This document shows, in pieces, positions 1-4,169 of a stretch of 6,059 nucleotides of DNA. The notes beneath the pieces were generated by a model. The model was not told where the DNA came from. It ran no database searches and worked only from the letters and a program-made list of their open reading frames with translations. The DNA comes from Planctomycetia bacterium (GTDB taxonomy: Bacteria > Planctomycetota > Phycisphaerae > Phycisphaerales > SM1A02). The number at the start of each line of letters is the position of its first letter. Within the stretch, counting starts at the first letter, position 1. The stretch is from assembly GCA_005804005.1 (NCBI GenBank), contig SYPI01000088.1, positions 1-6,059 on the forward strand, given 5' to 3'. Made by a program: the position numbers and the translations under genes.

Positions 1-2116
1 CGAGGCGGGGCAGTCCACCGGCGGCAAGGGCGAGATTTACACCGGCACCGGATCGACACCGGCCGCCACCGCGCACGGCGACTACTACAACGGGTACATC
101 GACCACATCGAAGCCGCAGCCAGCGACCCGCTGTCGGCACTCAACGAAAACACTGACGACCCCGACCTCCCCGAGGCGTTCCCGCCGGAGTCGGGCGCGG
201 CCACTGACTACGACCCGTGGTTCTATCCGGTGGCGTGGGCCGATCCGTATCACCGAGCAAAGGAGCCGACCACCGGCCTGACCATCGACAACGACACCGA
301 GGCCATGCGTCGGCGCGGCAAGCCGACCTTCTTCACCACTCAGTCGCTGGTGGCCTACGACGCCGGCATCGATGGGACTACACCGCAGCGACGCGTCTAT
401 CCGCCGAATTTCCTGTTTGCCTCGACCGCCGGGAGCGGGGCGGCAGTGCCGACTGACCCCTCCAATTTCACCATTCTCTCGCCGTGGTTCGGCTCAGTCT
501 CGCGCGTGGCCTACGGCGACTTGGGTGGCCGCTTCACTGATCCGGCTGAGCCCAATCCGGCGCTGCAGCATCCGCAGTTCAAGCTGCCGGTGGCCTGGCG
601 GCCATCGGTGAAGGATGCCGACTTCGAGCAGTTGGGCGAGGCGCTTGACGTGATGACTTGGGGGATCGCGGTGGAGACCCGCACCTCCTCCAGCCGAGGT
701 GTAGAGACGATTCAGCGAACCGCGCGGACCTTTGGCGAGGCAATCTCCAGCGAGCTGGATTTCTGGGAGGTCATGCGCGACCGGGTTGCCAACTGGTTCA
801 CTCCGGCTCTCAATGTGGCCCAGACCGAGAATCTCCTGCGAGAACGTCTGCGCTACCTCGGCCGCCTCGACCCCGGTTGGACATTCACCCCGGCATGGGA
901 TGCCACCAGCGCCGCGCCGTGGGCCCGCATGACCGCCGGTGAGCCGCGCGAGGCACCACTGGCGCGCTTCCTCGAGACGCTGGTCTGCGATGGCGGGGGG
1001 ATGATTGGTCGCGAGGAACTTGCGGCGGTGAACGTGGCGATTGGGGGTTCGGGCGAGACCGACTCGAGTGGAACATGGAACCTGCCGATCCTGACCCTAA
1101 ACCGCTTTGGTAACGCCAACGGCGGCAACGCTGTGCCGGGACTGGTGAATGTGAACACGGCGCCGCTGGAGGTGTTGCGCACCCTGCCGCAGATGGATCG
1201 CCTAGTGACGGACGATTCGGATGTGTTCGATGTTCAGCCGGGTGAGAACTGGCCGTGGCGGACCGCCGCGCCGGCCACTGCGCTGCGCAACGGCCAGTAT
1301 CAGGACTCGTCGATCGTTGACGCGGCAATCAATGTGGCCAACCACTATCCGACCCCGAACGAGGCAGTTCATGTGCGCTTCCCGGAAGCCGTCATCGCCT
1401 ACCGCGATCTGGCCATGGACCTGGTGCAGGGCACGGTGGATCTGTCCCAGACCGATCTGCCGTACTACGCCGAGCGCGGCAACCCCAATCCGGTGTCGCT
1501 GACCCTGCCGACGCCCATCCCGGCCTTCCGCCCATGGAGCCGCGGTGAGCGTGGGTTTGTTTCGCCAGCTGAACTGCGCTTCATCAACCGCAGCGGCAAT
1601 CAGTCGACGCTGACCCCGCCCGCCGGGCTGACCGGCGGGGTGGCCTATGCCGGAGCGATCGGCTCGTCGATGCCGGCGGCCGCCTCGTCCACCGACTCAT
1701 TCAGCGCCGAGTTCTTGGGCCGCGATCCGTTCCGCATCGCTGGGCGCGGCGCGCGGGATGTCCCAGTGCCGTTGGAGGCCCGGATGTCCACCGATACGAC
1801 CCGCGGAGTGGTGGCTTGGGATCCGGGGCTGGCACCGACGATCGATCTGCCGGTCCGCGATACTGTCTCTGGTGACGCTGAAGAGTTGAACATGCTTTTC
1901 AGCGGCATCAGCAACATGATCACCACCCGCAGCGATGTCTTCACAGTGTGGATGAAGGTGCGCACTTTCCGCCAGAACCCGATCACGTTCCGCTGGGACG
2001 CCACCGATCCGTCGGCCATCGTCGACGAGTCGCGCTATGTGTTCTGCGTTGACCGCAGCGGAGTGAAGAAGCCGTCCGATCGCCCGCGGATTGTGTATTT
2101 CTCCAAAGTGCCCTAG
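1..2116 (+). CDS. Large GspK-like (NVNTAP / helix-hairpin-helix type) pilus or secretion-associated protein, 5' partial
   Basis: The frame is open from base 2 to the TAG at 2114-2116, giving 704 residues with the true start left of the window; the GTG at 230 is an internal Val codon. Residues 383-393 read NVNTAPLEVLR followed by TLPQM. This is the 'INxNTAxxEVLxxLP' signature of GspK, the minor pseudopilin of type II secretion, and of related helix-hairpin-helix proteins. Residues 517-525 (RGFVSPAEL) resemble the later GspK element F-x-S-x-x-E-L. The last ~60 residues (from S644, SDVFTVWMKVRTFRQNP, to the end RIVYFSKVP) form a tail I recognise from long planctomycete hypothetical proteins. Proteobacterial GspK has roughly 300-350 residues, so this is far longer. 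The family would predict an N-terminal prepilin-like helix, which cannot be checked here. The first 380 residues are polar, rich in Pro, Trp and Tyr, and unassigned. The gene converges on the transglutaminase-fold gene with a 6-base gap. A role in pilus or secretion assembly is inferred from the motif only. Confidence 0.72.
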   Translation, partial: EAGQSTGGKGEIYTGTGSTPAATAHGDYYNGYIDHIEAAASDPLSALNENTDDPDLPEAFPPESGAATDYDPWFYPVAWADPYHRAKEPTTGLTIDNDTEAMRRRGKPTFFTTQSLVAYDAGIDGTTPQRRVYPPNFLFASTAGSGAAVPTDPSNFTILSPWFGSVSRVAYGDLGGRFTDPAEPNPALQHPQFKLPVAWRPSVKDADFEQLGEALDVMTWGIAVETRTSSSRGVETIQRTARTFGEAISSELDFWEVMRDRVANWFTPALNVAQTENLLRERLRYLGRLDPGWTFTPAWDATSAAPWARMTAGEPREAPLARFLETLVCDGGGMIGREELAAVNVAIGGSGETDSSGTWNLPILTLNRFGNANGGNAVPGLVNVNTAPLEVLRTLPQMDRLVTDDSDVFDVQPGENWPWRTAAPATALRNGQYQDSSIVDAAINVANHYPTPNEAVHVRFPEAVIAYRDLAMDLVQGTVDLSQTDLPYYAERGNPNPVSLTLPTPIPAFRPWSRGERGFVSPAELRFINRSGNQSTLTPPAGLTGGVAYAGAIGSSMPAAASSTDSFSAEFLGRDPFRIAGRGARDVPVPLEARMSTDTTRGVVAWDPGLAPTIDLPVRDTVSGDAEELNMLFSGISNMITTRSDVFTVWMKVRTFRQNPITFRWDATDPSAIVDESRYVFCVDRSGVKKPSDRPRIVYFSKVP

Positions 2117-2122
2117 GCGACC

Positions 2123-3277
2123 CTACTCGGGGACGCGGCCTTGCGAGGTCATCTGGAGCCGGGTGTATTCCCGCATGGTGCAGGGCTGGATTGCGCCAGC
2201 CGAGCGCCAGCCCCACAGGGCCGGCAGTTCCACCGGTGCGGCCGGAATCCCCTCGGGCAATATCCAGTGGCTGACCGGCACAACCAAGTTGAGGTCTTTG
2301 ACTGTGCCGAAGTTCTTCCAGGCCAGAGATGAATCCAGACTGGTGGCCTTGCCGCGCAGGTCGTCGGGCAAGAACGGCACCCAGCCCGAGTCCGGCAGGT
2401 AGTACTCGGCCCAGGTCACGAAGTAGGGGGCGTGCCGGTCGGGATCGATGATGCCTACATTGATTCGCGACGGGATCCCGGCGGCGCGCAGCACCGCCAC
2501 ACAGAGGCAGGCCAGGTCGTGGCTGGTGCCCTCGCCGGTCTCGGCCATGCGTTTGGCACCGCGGATGTCTAGGCCGCGAATCACGCGGGTTGCGTCGTAG
2601 ATAACTCCCGTCGACCGCACCGCGCGGACATTGAGCAGGGTGGCCTTGACCAGTTCCTTAGCGGCGATGTGCACGCTGACGCCGTGGAGATTGCCCTGTG
2701 CGGTGCGCTGCACGAAGTCGCCGAAGATCTGCTGATCCGATTCGATCCATGGCTGCGGGTCCAGCCACGGTTGGGCATCGTCGGGCCAACTCTGTGGCCA
2801 GGCGGTGCGGGCGGCGACCGCCTCGTCCAGCACGCTGGACCATGAGGCGGCTCGCCAGGCAAACTGGGCGGCAATGTTCTGGCAGGTCACCGCCCCGGAC
2901 TCGACCTTCACTGCCGAAACTCCACGGCGGAGTTCGCCGATCTGGACGCTGGCGCCAGGAACCGGGTTGTTATTGATCGACAGCCCGGCGCGGATGGAGG
3001 TCGGGTCGACCTGCGAGAAGGTGTCCAGCATGGTCAGCGGGATCTCGATCGAGTTCTGGGCCAGCACCAGCGGATCGGCGACGCCCTTCACGGTGCCCGC
3101 GGCGTAGATGGTGGCGTTGAACTCGATGTCGTAGATCCGACCCTCGCGGCGGCTTAGTGCCCCGCGCGGCGGGCGGCCAGCGGGTACGCCGGGCGCGGGG
3201 GCCGAGCCCTCATCGGCCGACGCTGGAGAAAACACAATCGCCCCGAGGCAGACCGCAGCCAGCAGTGGCCGCCGCAT
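2123..3277 (-). CDS. Secreted transglutaminase-fold protein, apparently lacking the catalytic triad
   Basis: A 384-residue protein. Residues 1-21 are a Sec signal peptide (MRRP, hydrophobic stretch, cleavage likely after ASA before DEGS), so it acts outside the inner membrane. Residues 45-150 look like a beta-rich N-terminal domain. Residues 170-235 (PWIESD, then a helical stretch) match the helical lead-in usual before a transglutaminase core. The core runs about 236-306: GTSHDLACLCVAVLRAAGIP (250-269) fits GxCxDxAxLxxAxLRAxGIP, and WAEYYLPDSGWVPFLP (289-304) fits HxWxExYxxxxGWxxxDP. By this alignment the catalytic Cys, His and Asp are Ser252 (AGC), Val287 and Leu303. C257, C259 and H282 are nearby but out of register. 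The ATG at 3277 is preferred over any upstream in-frame start because it gives the signal peptide, has an AGGAG 10 bases upstream, and overlaps the permease stop (TGATG). It is probably co-translated with the permease. The fold is fairly sure; inactivity is an inference from hand alignment. Confidence 0.85.
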   Translation of the reverse strand: MRRPLLAAVCLGAIVFSPASADEGSAPAPGVPAGRPPRGALSRREGRIYDIEFNATIYAAGTVKGVADPLVLAQNSIEIPLTMLDTFSQVDPTSIRAGLSINNNPVPGASVQIGELRRGVSAVKVESGAVTCQNIAAQFAWRAASWSSVLDEAVAARTAWPQSWPDDAQPWLDPQPWIESDQQIFGDFVQRTAQGNLHGVSVHIAAKELVKATLLNVRAVRSTGVIYDATRVIRGLDIRGAKRMAETGEGTSHDLACLCVAVLRAAGIPSRINVGIIDPDRHAPYFVTWAEYYLPDSGWVPFLPDDLRGKATSLDSSLAWKNFGTVKDLNLVVPVSHWILPEGIPAAPVELPALWGWRSAGAIQPCTMREYTRLQMTSQGRVPE

Positions 3278-4110
3278 CAGTCCAAGACTCCTACGAATCC
3301 GCGGTGGAAGAGGTGGAACACTGAGTTCAGGAACTCGGCCAGCACTAGGTTGAGGGCGATGATGGCCACGAAACTGGAGACGAATGCGGCGGTGGCGGCG
3401 CGCCCGACCCCCGCCGCGCCAGCGCTGCAGGCGAATCCGTGTGAGCAGGCAATCAAGCCGATGGCGCCGCCGAAGAACACCGCCTTGATGAGGCCGGTGA
3501 AGAGGTCCCAACCCCAGACAAACTGAGCGGAGAAGTGCCAGTAATCGGCCTGAGCCACGCCGAAGATCTTCACCGTTACCAGCCAGGCGCCGGCCACCCC
3601 GAGCATGTCGGAGTAGAGGGTGAGAATCGGGGCCATGATGATGCAGGCCACCACCCGCGGTGCCACCAGGATTCGGATCGGATCAGCGTCCATGGCGCGC
3701 ATGGCATCTAACTGCTCGGTGATGCGCATAGTGCCCAGTTCAGCGGCCAGCGCTCCGCCGACCCGGCCAGCGATCATGACCGCCGCCAGCACCGGGCCGA
3801 TCTGCTTGACCACGGAGATGTTGATGACGCCGCCGAGGCGTTCCTCCTGTCCCAGCGCGGCGAACTGGTCGTAGCCCTCGAGTGCCAGAATCATGCCAAT
3901 GAACAGACCGGTGAGTGAGACCACCGGGATTGAGGCGGTGCCAACGTGGAAGAGTTGCTCGCCGAGGTTGGACCAGCGCAGGCAGCGGCGTGGCGAACGC
4001 AGCAGGGCAGCCGCCACCGAGAGCGCGAACTGGACGAACTGGCCGAAGCGCCAGGCGGTGTCCCAGCACAACAGTCCCCAGCGGCCTAGAGAGTGGACTG
4101 CCAGATCCAT
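3277..4110 (-). CDS. mlaE: MlaE-family ABC transporter permease (lipid transport type)
   Basis: A 277-residue integral membrane protein, close to E. coli MlaE (about 260). In the Mla system this permease dimer sits in the inner membrane with the ATPase MlaF and the MCE protein MlaD and moves phospholipids between membranes. Family signatures are clear: RVGGALAAELGTMRITEQLD (116-135) followed by AMRAMDADPIRILVAPRVVA (136-155), and later GVGRAATAAFVSS (234-246) with the closing hydrophobic helix AIIALNLVLAEF (249-260). Hydrophobic segments lie near 24-38, 56-78, 98-122, 147-180, 203-222 and 238-262. The ATG at 4110 is the first start after an in-frame stop just upstream (4132-4134). No good Shine-Dalgarno precedes it (CCTTTTCCAC before ATG). 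The stop shares one base with the next start (TGATG), implying translational coupling to the transglutaminase-fold gene. No ATPase or MCE gene is in the window. The symbol marks family membership; the substrate (phospholipid, hopanoid, other lipid) is unknown. Confidence 0.93.
   Translation of the reverse strand: MDLAVHSLGRWGLLCWDTAWRFGQFVQFALSVAAALLRSPRRCLRWSNLGEQLFHVGTASIPVVSLTGLFIGMILALEGYDQFAALGQEERLGGVINISVVKQIGPVLAAVMIAGRVGGALAAELGTMRITEQLDAMRAMDADPIRILVAPRVVACIIMAPILTLYSDMLGVAGAWLVTVKIFGVAQADYWHFSAQFVWGWDLFTGLIKAVFFGGAIGLIACSHGFACSAGAAGVGRAATAAFVSSFVAIIALNLVLAEFLNSVFHLFHRGFVGVLD
3288..3292 (-). promoter_or_regulatory. Shine-Dalgarno site for the transglutaminase-fold gene
   Basis: AGGAG on the minus strand, 10 bases before the ATG at 3277 and inside the last codons of the permease gene. 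The spacing is slightly long but usable. Together with the TGATG stop/start overlap at 3275-3279 it fixes this start and supports translation coupled to the permease. Confidence 0.65.
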
Positions 4111-4124
4111 GTGGAAAAGGCTAT

Positions 4125-4141
4125 CCCGGTTTCAAACCGGG
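4125..4141 (-). terminator. Perfect 17-base palindrome between the repeat-protein gene and the permease gene; weak terminator or operator
   Basis: CCCGGTTT-x-AAACCGGG is a perfect inverted repeat (7 bp stem with a 3-base loop as RNA) in the 59-base gap. On the minus strand it lies 28 bases after the repeat-protein stop and ends 14 bases before the permease ATG, followed by ATAGCCTTTTCC. The T run is only four long, so intrinsic termination would be weak. A repressor-binding operator or an RNA structure near the permease start are alternatives. No convincing -10/-35 pair was seen in the gap. Confidence 0.4.
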
Positions 4142-4169
4142 AGCGCGCCAATCGCCGTTGATGCGCCGG

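Noticed and set aside
230..232. GTG as start of the GspK-like gene
   Set aside because: The frame is open all the way to the left edge, with plausible protein (DPWFYPVAWADPYH) spanning this codon and no Shine-Dalgarno sequence.
885..1328. Minus-strand frame of 147 codons inside the GspK-like gene
   Set aside because: Pro/Arg/Ser-rich shadow opposite the NVNTAP region, with no family motif.
3248..3277. Lipoprotein signal at Cys10 of the transglutaminase-fold protein
   Set aside because: LAAVC lies in the middle of the hydrophobic stretch, too early for a lipobox; an ASA cleavage site at residues 19-21 fits better.
3278..3511. N-terminal extension of the transglutaminase-fold gene to an upstream in-frame ATG at 3511
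   Set aside because: The extension lies wholly inside the permease gene in another frame, is Arg-rich and low-complexity, and would bury the clear signal peptide that starts at 3277.
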